40,741 bases of DNA from Clostridiales bacterium. GTDB lineage: Bacteria > Bacillota > Clostridia > Lachnospirales > Lachnospiraceae. A program made the position numbers and the translations under genes. The notes under the pieces were generated by a model. It saw only the letters and a list, made by a program, of their open reading frames with translations. It made no database searches and had not been told where the DNA came from. Where the stretch lies: contig JAQXLK010000072.1 of NCBI GenBank assembly GCA_029012085.1, forward strand, positions 1-40,741, given 5' to 3'. Every line of letters starts with the position of its first letter. Position 1 is the first letter of the stretch. Below are positions 1 through 7,727 of this stretch, in pieces.

Positions 1-2
1 AA

Positions 3-911
3 CAAAAGGTAGTGCAGGATGTTTCCTTTCAGATTAGGGAGGGAATGATTTGTGGTCTGATTGGTACAAATGGTGCAGGAAAAACAACGATTATGAAAAT
101 GTTAGGAGGACTGATACTTCCAACAAATGGGAGCATTTCTATTTATGGAGAAACGACAGAAAAAGGACTGGCAAAGTCGAGAAGTCGTATGAGCTTTATG
201 ATTGAAACGCCATACGTGAAAGAAAAGATGTCTGCCAGAGAGAATCTGGAGAAGCAGCGGCTGCAAAAGGGAATTCCGGATAAGAATCGTGTGGATGAGG
301 TGTTAGAGCTTGTGGGACTTTCCGATACCGGAAAGAAGAATGCGAAGAATTTTTCTCTTGGTATGCGACAGCGGCTTGGGATTGCCAATGCACTGTTGAC
401 TAAGCCGGAGATTATGGTGTTGGATGAGCCCATCAATGGATTAGACCCGGAAGGAATTGTGGAAATTCGTGAACTGCTTCTAAAGTTAAACAGGGAAGAG
501 CATATTACCATTATCATTTCGTCCCACATTTTAAGCGAATTATCTCTTCTTTGCACGGATTATCTCTTTATTCATCATGGCAAACTTGTTCAGGAGATAT
601 CGGCATTTGAACTGAAAAAAATGTGCAAGGAGTATTATCATATCCATACGGATAACGATGCAATGGCATTGGCCATATTGCAGGAAAAGCTTGGGGTGAA
701 GGATTATGATGTGGAAGAGGATGGAAGCATCCGTCTGTATGAGCAGATGAATCAGATTAGAGAGGTATCAAAGACCTTGTACGAAGGTGGTGTTATCCCG
801 CTTTCCTTGGGTGTAAGGGAAGCAAATTTGGAACAGTATTATATGGATATGGTAGGTGGGAAGAATGTGGAATATAATGAAAGCAATGAATTATCAGGTG
901 AGAAGAGATAA
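3..911 (+). CDS. ABC transporter ATP-binding protein, BcrA/LanF-like (5' partial)
   Basis: This is the nucleotide-binding subunit of an ABC-2 type exporter; it hydrolyses ATP on the cytoplasmic face to drive the two permeases encoded just downstream. The reading frame is open back to the window edge, and the codons before the GTG at 12 already read as ABC sequence (QKVVQDVSF), so the true start lies outside the window. Walker A is GTNGAGKTT, the signature is FSLGMRQR (an S-L-G-M form of LSGGQ, common in bacitracin/lantibiotic exporters), Walker B is IMVLDEPINGLDP, and the switch histidine is in SSHILSE. About 100 residues follow the ATPase core, as usual in the BcrA/CcmA-type group. The 3' end overlaps the next gene by 47 nt, which implies translational coupling. 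The substrate is not visible; LanFEG-like immunity or efflux of a peptide antibiotic is inferred from the ATPase plus two-permease layout. Confidence 0.93.
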   Translation, partial: QKVVQDVSFQIREGMICGLIGTNGAGKTTIMKMLGGLILPTNGSISIYGETTEKGLAKSRSRMSFMIETPYVKEKMSARENLEKQRLQKGIPDKNRVDEVLELVGLSDTGKKNAKNFSLGMRQRLGIANALLTKPEIMVLDEPINGLDPEGIVEIRELLLKLNREEHITIIISSHILSELSLLCTDYLFIHHGKLVQEISAFELKKMCKEYYHIHTDNDAMALAILQEKLGVKDYDVEEDGSIRLYEQMNQIREVSKTLYEGGVIPLSLGVREANLEQYYMDMVGGKNVEYNESNELSGEKR

Positions 912-1653
912 CGTTGTAATATATGCTTTGGTAGTGGGTATTTTTTTACCGTTTCTCAATGTAATCATAGAGACGGGTTTCGATTTGGATGCGTTATGTG
1001 GTGGTTTGTTTGTTGCACGATTTGGAACAACATATACGATTGTGTTGGCTATTGTTTTTGTGATTCTGGTTCCGAGAATCTGTGGCTGGGATGCAACAGA
1101 TAAGACCTTGAATTATGAGATTATGGCAGGACACTCCAGAAAGGAAGTGTATTTTGGAAGGGTAATTGTAAGCAGTATATGGAGTATGGTGAGTGGAATT
1201 GTAATAATGGTGCTTCCGGTGCTGGTGCTGACCATGATGAATGGATGGGGAGAGAATGTAAATGTATTGGATGTAGTGATTCGATATCTGCTTGTTTTGT
1301 TTCCTATGTTCCGCCTTATATGTGAATTAGTATTGCTTACATTTTTGCTTCGGAATTGTTATGCGGCAATGTTGATAGGATGGATGTTTTTTGGTGTATC
1401 CTTGATTGGAAGTATGGTGTATGTGGAATTGACTGAGAAGAAACTGACGGTACAACTGGCAGTTCCAAACCTGACAGCCCTGTTTGGGCTTGATAATTAT
1501 AAGCTGGAGTATATCGGGGGTGAGGATATCACGGTGTACAGTGCAGGGCTTAGTTCTTCTATGATAGGAAACACCATGCTGGTATCGTTACTTGTGGGCG
1601 GAGCATGTCTTGCTATTGGTTATGTAGTGTTTCGGAAGCGGGACATGAGTTAA
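865..1653 (+). CDS. ABC-2 type permease, first subunit
   Basis: A membrane permease of about 262 residues that should pair with the ATPase upstream. Hydrophobic stretches are visible near residues 20-40 and 55-80 and in several further segments, ending in a last helix followed by the basic tail FRKRDMS. I chose ATG 865 over GTG 856 because its first residues (MWNIMKAMNYQVRRDN) align with the start of the neighbouring paralogue (MINIMKAQLYQLKRTR), and GGTGGG lies just upstream. Both permeases share the pattern of a cytoplasmic loop, GWDATDKTLNYEIMAGHSRKEVYFGR here and ADFGDKTTNYELMGGHLRKEVYFSR in the second, so they are tandem duplicates. The gene overlaps the ATPase by 47 nt and is 24 nt from the next gene. 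Substrate unknown. Confidence 0.88.
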   Translation: MWNIMKAMNYQVRRDNVVIYALVVGIFLPFLNVIIETGFDLDALCGGLFVARFGTTYTIVLAIVFVILVPRICGWDATDKTLNYEIMAGHSRKEVYFGRVIVSSIWSMVSGIVIMVLPVLVLTMMNGWGENVNVLDVVIRYLLVLFPMFRLICELVLLTFLLRNCYAAMLIGWMFFGVSLIGSMVYVELTEKKLTVQLAVPNLTALFGLDNYKLEYIGGEDITVYSAGLSSSMIGNTMLVSLLVGGACLAIGYVVFRKRDMS

Positions 1654-1677
1654 GTATTTACGAGAAGGGAGAAGAGT

Positions 1678-2457
1678 ATGATAAATATTATGAAGGCACA
1701 GCTTTATCAGCTTAAAAGAACCAGATTAATTTATATTGTGTTTGTCTGTGTGTTGATTATACAGTTTACTACTATGATGGGAGAAATGGACTTTTTGAAT
1801 TCTACCATTACAGCTGGAAAGTATGTGGCAGAGAATGGAACTGCGGTTGCTTTTGTTTCGTTGATTTTTGCACTGGTTTTTACCGGTGAGGTCTGTGGAG
1901 CTGATTTTGGCGATAAAACAACAAATTATGAACTGATGGGAGGGCATTTAAGAAAAGAAGTATATTTTAGCAGAGCTATTTTAAGTCTTGGAATCGGTAC
2001 GGGTGGGGCGCTTATTCTGAATGCTTTTCCAGTTGTGATTGCATGTATCCTTGGAGACTGGGGAAATGAAGTTCGTCTTTTAGATATATTTTTACGGTAT
2101 TTATTATCTGTATTTTCGATTGCCAGAATCATCTGCGAGTTTATATTTTTAAGTTATATTATTAAGAATGCCTATATCGTTATGGCAACTGGTGTAGTGA
2201 TTTCACTTGCAGGAAGCGGTTGGTCGGAAATGTTTCCAAATGGCAGTCCCCAATATACGGGTATGGGAAGTTTGTCTGAAATATTTAACATTCCATGTTG
2301 GGCAACTTATACATTGGTAGGAGAGAAGAACATTGTAGTATATGATGCAGCCCTTTCGGCAAGAAATGTGGCAGGTACTATTCTGTCATCCGTCTTGTTT
2401 GGTGGTTTGTTTTTACTGCTGGGATATTTGTATTTTAAAAAGGATGATCTGAATTAG
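1678..2457 (+). CDS. ABC-2 type permease, second subunit
   Basis: A 259-residue membrane protein, paralogous to the permease immediately upstream. The start codon follows AAGGGAG at a normal distance. Six or so hydrophobic segments can be read, with a conserved cytoplasmic motif DKTTNYELMGGHLRKEVYFSR shared with the upstream copy and a short charged tail (FKKDDLN). Two different permeases behind one ATPase is the LanE/LanG arrangement of lantibiotic immunity exporters; that parallel is inference from layout, not from a precursor peptide or LanI protein, neither of which is present here. It is 11 nt from the S41 gene and so probably co-transcribed with it. Confidence 0.87.
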   Translation: MINIMKAQLYQLKRTRLIYIVFVCVLIIQFTTMMGEMDFLNSTITAGKYVAENGTAVAFVSLIFALVFTGEVCGADFGDKTTNYELMGGHLRKEVYFSRAILSLGIGTGGALILNAFPVVIACILGDWGNEVRLLDIFLRYLLSVFSIARIICEFIFLSYIIKNAYIVMATGVVISLAGSGWSEMFPNGSPQYTGMGSLSEIFNIPCWATYTLVGEKNIVVYDAALSARNVAGTILSSVLFGGLFLLLGYLYFKKDDLN

Positions 2458-2468
2458 GGAGGTGCAGT

Positions 2469-4118
2469 ATGCTTTACGAAGATTTAGCCTTAGTTATATT
2501 AGAACTAATATTTACAATCGGTCTTTATCTGCTTGCAGGTTATGCCCAAAAGAATGTCAGCCCGAAATGGAGGCTTTGTTATGCAGTTCCTGTTATTGTA
2601 TGTATGTTTGTGATAGCAGTTTTTGGATTCGAGTTATCTATGCTTGGAGCCTATTTGGGTGCTGTTTTACTCTTAGTAGGATTTGTGAAAGAGGAAGTAC
2701 GGACAAGAAAGCTTGTAAGTGGAATTGCAGGGCTGGGGGTTCTTTTATCGGTTGTGGTTTGTAATGTGAATCCGGGTTACCGGGCACCGGATTATGTGGA
2801 AGATTTTAACAGAGCTTTTGAGGAAATGAAAGCGCATTATGTGCTTACGGAACATAAGGAAATTAATTGGGATGCACTATATGAAAAATACCTGACACAG
2901 TTTGAAAAGGCAGAAAAAAACCATGATGAGATTGCAGATTTTCTGGCGTGGAGTGCTTTTACGGCAGAGTTTCATGATGGACATGTGGCATATGCGCCAA
3001 CGGACGAGGAGGTTATGAAGCAGGCACTGGAGCAGGTGTGTGGCAATGATTACGGATTATCCCTTATGACGCTTTCTGGTGGAGAAACTGTGGCAATAAA
3101 TGTAGAGAAGGATAGTTCTATAGCAAAAGCCGGTATTCACAATGGTACGGTGATTACAGCATGGGATGGAAAGGAGATAGAAGAGGCTGTTAAAGAAGCA
3201 GAGGAAAATGGTGTGAAACTGCAAGGTTATGCAAGTAAAGAAAATGAAGCATTTTATCGTGCACTTCCCGCTGCCGGAATGGGAGGAAACAGTATTACAA
3301 TCTCTTTTTTGGATGATAATGGTAAGGAGCAGAGTGTTAAGGCAGGGAAGATAGGATCCTATAAAGAACGTTGGGAGAACAGTATGGAAGTCATTAATCA
3401 GGGAAGGGAGATTTCCAATCTCGAATGGGAAGAGATAGATGAAAATACAGCATTAATGCGCATGCGGTTTATGAATTATGATGCACAGGGAAACTTTGAT
3501 CAGATGGAGGAAGATATCTGGAATAAGCTGGTGGAATTAAAGGAAGCAGGTGTGGAAAATCTGATATTTGACTTAAGAAGCAATGGCGGCGGCTCCGGTG
3601 CTTACGTAAAGCATATTGTAAAGCTGATTGCTCCGGAGGGAGAACATGTATATGCCTATGACGGAGTCTTTGATACGGAGACTCTTACATATAAAAAAGA
3701 TGCTGGGAATGGGACATATGAGGTAGGTGAATGTGAAACCTATCAGGGAGAGAATCTGTGGGGACACGGAAAGATTATAATTTTGGTAAATGCTGCAACA
3801 GGCAGTGCTGGAGATCATTTTACGCAGCTTATAAGTGCATTCCCCAATGTGACGGTAATGGGATTTACCCATTCGGGTTGTTCTGCGCAAGGTATGCATG
3901 GTGTGGAGTTTGTATATGGAACTTTAACCTATTCGGCAGTATTACTCTTAAACGAGGATGGTACCATTTTTATTGATGCCGATAGCAGTAGGGATTCTAC
4001 TGTACCGCTGGATGTACAGATTCCTTTTGATGAGGAGGCGGTGGAAGGATTGTTTGACCAGGGAGAGGACTATGTACTGCAGTATGTAATGACGTATTTG
4101 AAACGTAACAATAATTAG
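2469..4118 (+). CDS. S41 family peptidase-like membrane protein
   Basis: A 549-residue protein with about three hydrophobic segments in the first 100 residues, then an extracytoplasmic part containing a PDZ-like stretch (about 180-275, with SIAKAGIHNGTVITAWDGKEI) and a C-terminal S41 tail-specific-protease domain. Recognisable S41 motifs are LIFDLRSNGGGSG (about 365-377) and NAATGSAGDHFTQL (about 440-453), where the Ser of GSAGD is in the usual nucleophile position. The expected lysine of the Ser/Lys dyad is not obvious: QGMHGVEFVYG stands where GKG-type motifs often occur, so activity is uncertain. The start follows GGGAGGTG by 5 nt. It directly follows the exporter genes, suggesting a role in processing or sensing an exported or imported peptide; this is inference. 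Confidence 0.82.
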   Translation: MLYEDLALVILELIFTIGLYLLAGYAQKNVSPKWRLCYAVPVIVCMFVIAVFGFELSMLGAYLGAVLLLVGFVKEEVRTRKLVSGIAGLGVLLSVVVCNVNPGYRAPDYVEDFNRAFEEMKAHYVLTEHKEINWDALYEKYLTQFEKAEKNHDEIADFLAWSAFTAEFHDGHVAYAPTDEEVMKQALEQVCGNDYGLSLMTLSGGETVAINVEKDSSIAKAGIHNGTVITAWDGKEIEEAVKEAEENGVKLQGYASKENEAFYRALPAAGMGGNSITISFLDDNGKEQSVKAGKIGSYKERWENSMEVINQGREISNLEWEEIDENTALMRMRFMNYDAQGNFDQMEEDIWNKLVELKEAGVENLIFDLRSNGGGSGAYVKHIVKLIAPEGEHVYAYDGVFDTETLTYKKDAGNGTYEVGECETYQGENLWGHGKIIILVNAATGSAGDHFTQLISAFPNVTVMGFTHSGCSAQGMHGVEFVYGTLTYSAVLLLNEDGTIFIDADSSRDSTVPLDVQIPFDEEAVEGLFDQGEDYVLQYVMTYLKRNNN

Positions 4119-4178
4119 TAAATTTTAGTATTTTTTGCTCTTTTTCTGTAAATTTAGGATGAATAAATTTTATTATTA

Positions 4179-4187
4179 TGGTATAAT
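4179..4187 (+). promoter_or_regulatory. Extended -10 promoter for the GGDEF/EAL gene
   Basis: TGGTATAAT, a TGn extended -10 with a perfect TATAAT hexamer, about 50 nt before the start codon. No good -35 is seen 16-18 nt upstream, which extended -10 promoters can tolerate. No convincing terminator separates it from the S41 gene. Confidence 0.5.
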
Positions 4188-4237
4188 TTGAAAAGATAAT
4201 GTTTTTGTTTGGGTAAAATGGAGAGGGGCAAATATAG

Positions 4238-6862
4238 ATGATGGATATGTTACGACGATATACGGAAGGAAATCTGAATACAGAGGAAGAAGATTCGAAG
4301 GCTTTATTGGAGCGTTTGGCATATTGGGATGTGCTTACAGAACTGGGGAATCGTGCAGCCTTTTCTAAAATGCTCTCTGAGTGCGGACAGATGCAGAACG
4401 TCTCTTGTGTTGTATTTGATATCAACAATTTGAAAATGTGCAATGACCGTTACGGTCATAGTGAAGGTGATAAAATGATTGTTGATATAGCAGAATGTAT
4501 AAAGAGTGCGTTTGGAAGTATTGGTGATTGTTTTCGGATTGGTGGAGATGAGTTTTCTGTCTTGCTTCAGAATAAAGAAGAACAAGAGTTATTAGAGGCA
4601 ATAGAGTATTTGAATAAACTTATTTCTGAGAAAAATAAACAAAGAAAAATGCCGGTATCCATTGCTTTTGGATATGCTATGCGTGAGGGAACAGAGGAAG
4701 ATATGGAGCATCTTTTCAATAGAAGTGATGAAAGGATGTATGAGATGAAGTACAGGATGAAGAATGAATTTCCTGTATATTGTGAAGAGAGAATTCACAA
4801 TTATCTGAATGTTTTGGAGATTCTTAGCAAAAGTACGGATGATTATTTATTTCTATGGAATATTGTTGCAAAGGATGAAATCTATTTTTTAGGTGATATA
4901 TGCAGTAAATACGCTGTAGGGGAAGGCATTTTAACCAGAATTACGACAGATGATTTGAATTCGATTGTCTATGAAGAGGATCGTAGTTTAATTCAGAATG
5001 ATTTAGCTGAATTAATGGAAGGAAAGAAAAAAGTACATAATTTGAATTACCGGTGGCTGAATCGGAAAGGTGAGATTGTATGGATTAACTGCCGAGGAAG
5101 AGTGATTGATGATGACAAGGGAAAACCGTTTGTTATGATCGGAAGAGTATCCGAAACAGAAATGAACCTTCTCATTAATCCATTAACCAGTTTGTTTAAC
5201 AGAACAAAGATGATGAAGGATTTAAAAGAAACCTTTATGCCGGAAAATAAAGGTTATTTTATGTTGGTTGATATCGATAATCTGGGAGACATCAATATCA
5301 AATTCGGAAGACAATATGGTGATAATCTCTTGAAGGAGTTTGCAAAAGTATTAGAGAACACGATATCTTTTCAATCTGTGTATCATGTGGAACATGACTG
5401 CTTTGCCATTATGCTGGATGCGGAGTCTGAACAGGAAGTGTATGATATATATGCAAAGCTTCAGGAGGCTATTTCGGGTAAATATACCATATCAGTGGGT
5501 GTTGTACCAAATAATAGCAGTATGTTTGTGGACGCCAGTAATTTAGTTGACTGTGCAAAACAGACACTGAACAAATCAAAAAAAAGTGGAAAGGATACAA
5601 TGTCTTTCTTTTCAGAAGAGGATTTTGCAAAAAGAATTGCAAATATTGAGTTGTTTACAGAGTTAAAAGACAGTGTGAATAATGGCTTTGAAGGATTTTA
5701 TCTGTGCTATCAGCCGCAGGTAAAATCAGGAAATTACAATCTGTATGCAGCGGAAGCATTACTTCGTTACAAGTCTAAGAAAAGAGGAAAAGTATTTCCG
5801 GATGAATTTATCTTCATATTGGAAAAGTCGCATCTGATTAATAAAGTGGGAATGTGGGTTCTTGAAACTGCATTAATGCAGTGTAAACATTGGAGAGAGA
5901 CCATAAAAGATATGCGTATCAGCGTTAATTTTTCAACGGTACAGTTAGAGGAGCCGGATATAGTAGAGAAGGTGTTACAGGTTCTTGAAAAGACAGGAAT
6001 GCCAGGCAATGTACTTACAATAGAGATTACAGAATCCATACAATTACAGGATATTCCACATTTTAGTAAGATATTTGAAAGTTGGAATGCTGTCGGTATT
6101 GAAATATCCATTGATGATTTTGGAACCGGATACTCCAATATGGGGTATTTGGAACAGTTAAATGTGGATGAAATCAAGATTGACAGAATGTTTGTGAGCC
6201 GGATTGATGAAGGAACATATAACTATAGATTGATTTATAATATGGTTGAGTTTGCAAAGACGAATTCTATTCGGATTTGCTGCGAAGGTGTTGAGGATAT
6301 GCATGAGCTGGCAGTATTAGAGGGGCTGTCACCAAATCTTCTGCAGGGATATTTATTTGATAAGCCTTGTGAAATTGAGGAATTTGAGGAGTTATATATT
6401 GACAAAGAAACAAATAAATACAAACAGAAAATGGAATTTGTTCAGAAGATATACGACTACAAGGAAAAGATGCATGTGATTCATTTCAATCCAAAGGATA
6501 TTTTACGGATAACAGATGTAGGACTTTGGATTATACGAATTAATGAAGAGGAACAATATTACGAAATGCATGCAGATGAGACAATGGAACGTATTATGGC
6601 AACGGATAAAAGATATACGCCACAGGAGTGCTATCAATTTTGGTATGACAGAATAAAAGATGAATACTATGAGTACGTTCAGAAAAATGTTAAATTAATG
6701 ATGGAGATTGATAAAGTTGTACAGCTTGAATATCCATGGATACATCCAACGCTGGGTGAAGTCATTGTCCGCTGTAGTGGTCGAAGAGTAGAGGATAGTG
6801 ATGGTATGATTGTTTTGGAAGGATATCATAGAATCATTAGCAACATTGAAGCAACAGTGTGA
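4238..6862 (+). CDS. GGDEF-PAS-GGDEF-EAL cyclic-di-GMP signalling protein
   Basis: An 874-residue cytoplasmic protein without membrane segments. Domain order: an N-terminal GGDEF domain with an intact active site (FRIGGDEF, about 100-107); a PAS domain (about 195-310, with YRWLNRKGEIVWINCRGRV); a second GGDEF-like domain whose signature is degenerate (VEHDCF, about 384-389); an EAL domain (about 475-735) carrying EALLRY, ITES, DDFGTGYS, KIDR and QGYLFDKP, the residues expected of an active phosphodiesterase; and a C-terminal PAS-like region (about 750-874). It may therefore both make and degrade c-di-GMP, with the degenerate GGDEF acting as a GTP or c-di-GMP sensor as in related proteins. GAGAGGGG precedes the start; the ATG at 4241 is an alternative. 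It is a single-gene unit ending at a strong hairpin. A motility or adhesion role is inferred. Confidence 0.92.
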   Translation: MMDMLRRYTEGNLNTEEEDSKALLERLAYWDVLTELGNRAAFSKMLSECGQMQNVSCVVFDINNLKMCNDRYGHSEGDKMIVDIAECIKSAFGSIGDCFRIGGDEFSVLLQNKEEQELLEAIEYLNKLISEKNKQRKMPVSIAFGYAMREGTEEDMEHLFNRSDERMYEMKYRMKNEFPVYCEERIHNYLNVLEILSKSTDDYLFLWNIVAKDEIYFLGDICSKYAVGEGILTRITTDDLNSIVYEEDRSLIQNDLAELMEGKKKVHNLNYRWLNRKGEIVWINCRGRVIDDDKGKPFVMIGRVSETEMNLLINPLTSLFNRTKMMKDLKETFMPENKGYFMLVDIDNLGDINIKFGRQYGDNLLKEFAKVLENTISFQSVYHVEHDCFAIMLDAESEQEVYDIYAKLQEAISGKYTISVGVVPNNSSMFVDASNLVDCAKQTLNKSKKSGKDTMSFFSEEDFAKRIANIELFTELKDSVNNGFEGFYLCYQPQVKSGNYNLYAAEALLRYKSKKRGKVFPDEFIFILEKSHLINKVGMWVLETALMQCKHWRETIKDMRISVNFSTVQLEEPDIVEKVLQVLEKTGMPGNVLTIEITESIQLQDIPHFSKIFESWNAVGIEISIDDFGTGYSNMGYLEQLNVDEIKIDRMFVSRIDEGTYNYRLIYNMVEFAKTNSIRICCEGVEDMHELAVLEGLSPNLLQGYLFDKPCEIEEFEELYIDKETNKYKQKMEFVQKIYDYKEKMHVIHFNPKDILRITDVGLWIIRINEEEQYYEMHADETMERIMATDKRYTPQECYQFWYDRIKDEYYEYVQKNVKLMMEIDKVVQLEYPWIHPTLGEVIVRCSGRRVEDSDGMIVLEGYHRIISNIEATV

Positions 6863-6879
6863 TGAGATAGGGAGAACAA

Positions 6880-6921
6880 AACAAATCGGATTTCGTTAGA
6901 CATGAAATCCGATTTGTTCTT
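6880..6921. terminator. Bidirectional terminator between the c-di-GMP gene and tetR
   Basis: A 15-bp perfect stem (AACAAATCGGATTTC and its complement) around a 9-nt loop, followed by TTCTTTT on the plus strand. The stop codon of the minus-strand TetR gene is in the loop, so one arm of the stem encodes that protein's last residues. Confidence 0.75.
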
Positions 6922-7525
6922 TTATGCCTGTGGTCATAATGGAAAAGTAAGTTTGATATGGTAAGAGGGCATCTTTTTTCTTTATATCTTCTGAATCGGA
7001 GTGCATCACAAAACCGCAAATGGCGGCAAACATGGTTTCCTCAAGGACAAAAATTTCCTTTGCGGATAAAGAACGGGTGGAAAGATTACGCCGCATCAGT
7101 TCGTTATAAAAGCCAAGGGTAAAAATAGTGCGGGTAGTGAGATAGGAGTGCTTCATATTTTCAATGTAGGAAGCATTTCCTGCTAAGAGAAGGCTTTTCA
7201 TTAATTCAAATTGAGGGAGCAGATGCGTTAAGATTTCAAAGGATGAATGGGTATAGAACAAATCTATCAGCTCCTGGTTCGTAAGTTCACTTAGCTTATC
7301 TGGCTGAAGGCTTTTTTCTAATTGTAATAAATTCTGTACAAACTCATCAAAAATAGCATGATATAAATCTTCCTTGTTTTGAAAAAATTTGTATAGAGCT
7401 CCTGCCGTAACACCAGCGCCGGAAGCAATAGCACGCATAGAGGTTTTTTCGTAACCGATATTCATAAAAAGAGTTTTTGCGCTGTTTTTAATATTTGTAA
7501 TGGTAGTTTTTGTTTGTTCTCTCAT
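6896..7525 (-). CDS. TetR/AcrR family transcriptional regulator
   Basis: A 209-residue regulator. The N-terminal 60 residues form the TetR helix-turn-helix: NSAKTLFMNIGYEKTSMRAIASGAGVTAGALYKFFQNKEDLYHAIF, matching the family pattern closely. The C-terminal ligand domain is not diagnostic. It is transcribed away from the flavoprotein/fabF pair, and two palindromes lie in the 200-nt divergent intergenic region, one only 40 nt upstream of its own start (possible autoregulation) and one just upstream of the -35 of the opposite promoter. A repressor of the adjacent lipid-type genes is the simplest reading. The end of the coding sequence overlaps a terminator hairpin. Confidence 0.93.
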   Translation of the reverse strand: MREQTKTTITNIKNSAKTLFMNIGYEKTSMRAIASGAGVTAGALYKFFQNKEDLYHAIFDEFVQNLLQLEKSLQPDKLSELTNQELIDLFYTHSSFEILTHLLPQFELMKSLLLAGNASYIENMKHSYLTTRTIFTLGFYNELMRRNLSTRSLSAKEIFVLEETMFAAICGFVMHSDSEDIKKKDALLPYQTYFSIMTTGIKEQIGFHV

Positions 7526-7564
7526 AAGTTCTCCCGATATTTATATGGAATACAGTTGAAAATG

Positions 7565-7579
7565 TTGTTTACAAAACAA
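7565..7579. promoter_or_regulatory. Palindrome upstream of tetR, candidate autoregulatory operator
   Basis: TTGTTT-ACA-AAACAA, a perfect 6-bp inverted repeat about 40 nt upstream of the TetR start codon, in the position expected for an operator in its 5' region. Binding is inferred. Confidence 0.4.
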
Positions 7580-7627
7580 TAGAGCAAATAAAGGGAAAAG
7601 TCAAGCTGTCAGACAAAGTTGTAGGCT

Positions 7628-7652
7628 TTATGTAGTAATGAATACTACATAA
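7628..7652. promoter_or_regulatory. 25-bp palindrome, candidate operator for the flavoprotein-fabF operon
   Basis: TTATGTAGTA-ATGAA-TACTACATAA: perfect 10-bp arms with a 5-bp centre, ending 2 nt before the TTGACA box of the promoter that reads into the nitronate-monooxygenase-like gene. The divergent TetR protein is the obvious candidate ligand; the two palindromes in this gap do not share a sequence, so they may bind different proteins. Confidence 0.6.
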
Positions 7653-7654
7653 TA

Positions 7655-7683
7655 TTGACAAATGTACTATATAATGGTATGGT
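7655..7683 (+). promoter_or_regulatory. Promoter of the flavoprotein-fabF operon
   Basis: TTGACA, 17-nt spacer, TATGGT. The TATAAT at 7670 is only 9 nt from the -35 and would need a different -35. The first transcribed base would be about 35-40 nt before the chosen start codon. Confidence 0.5.
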
Positions 7684-7727
7684 GAATAAAGTTGTAAGCA
7701 TCGGAAAAGATGGAAAGGATTAATATT

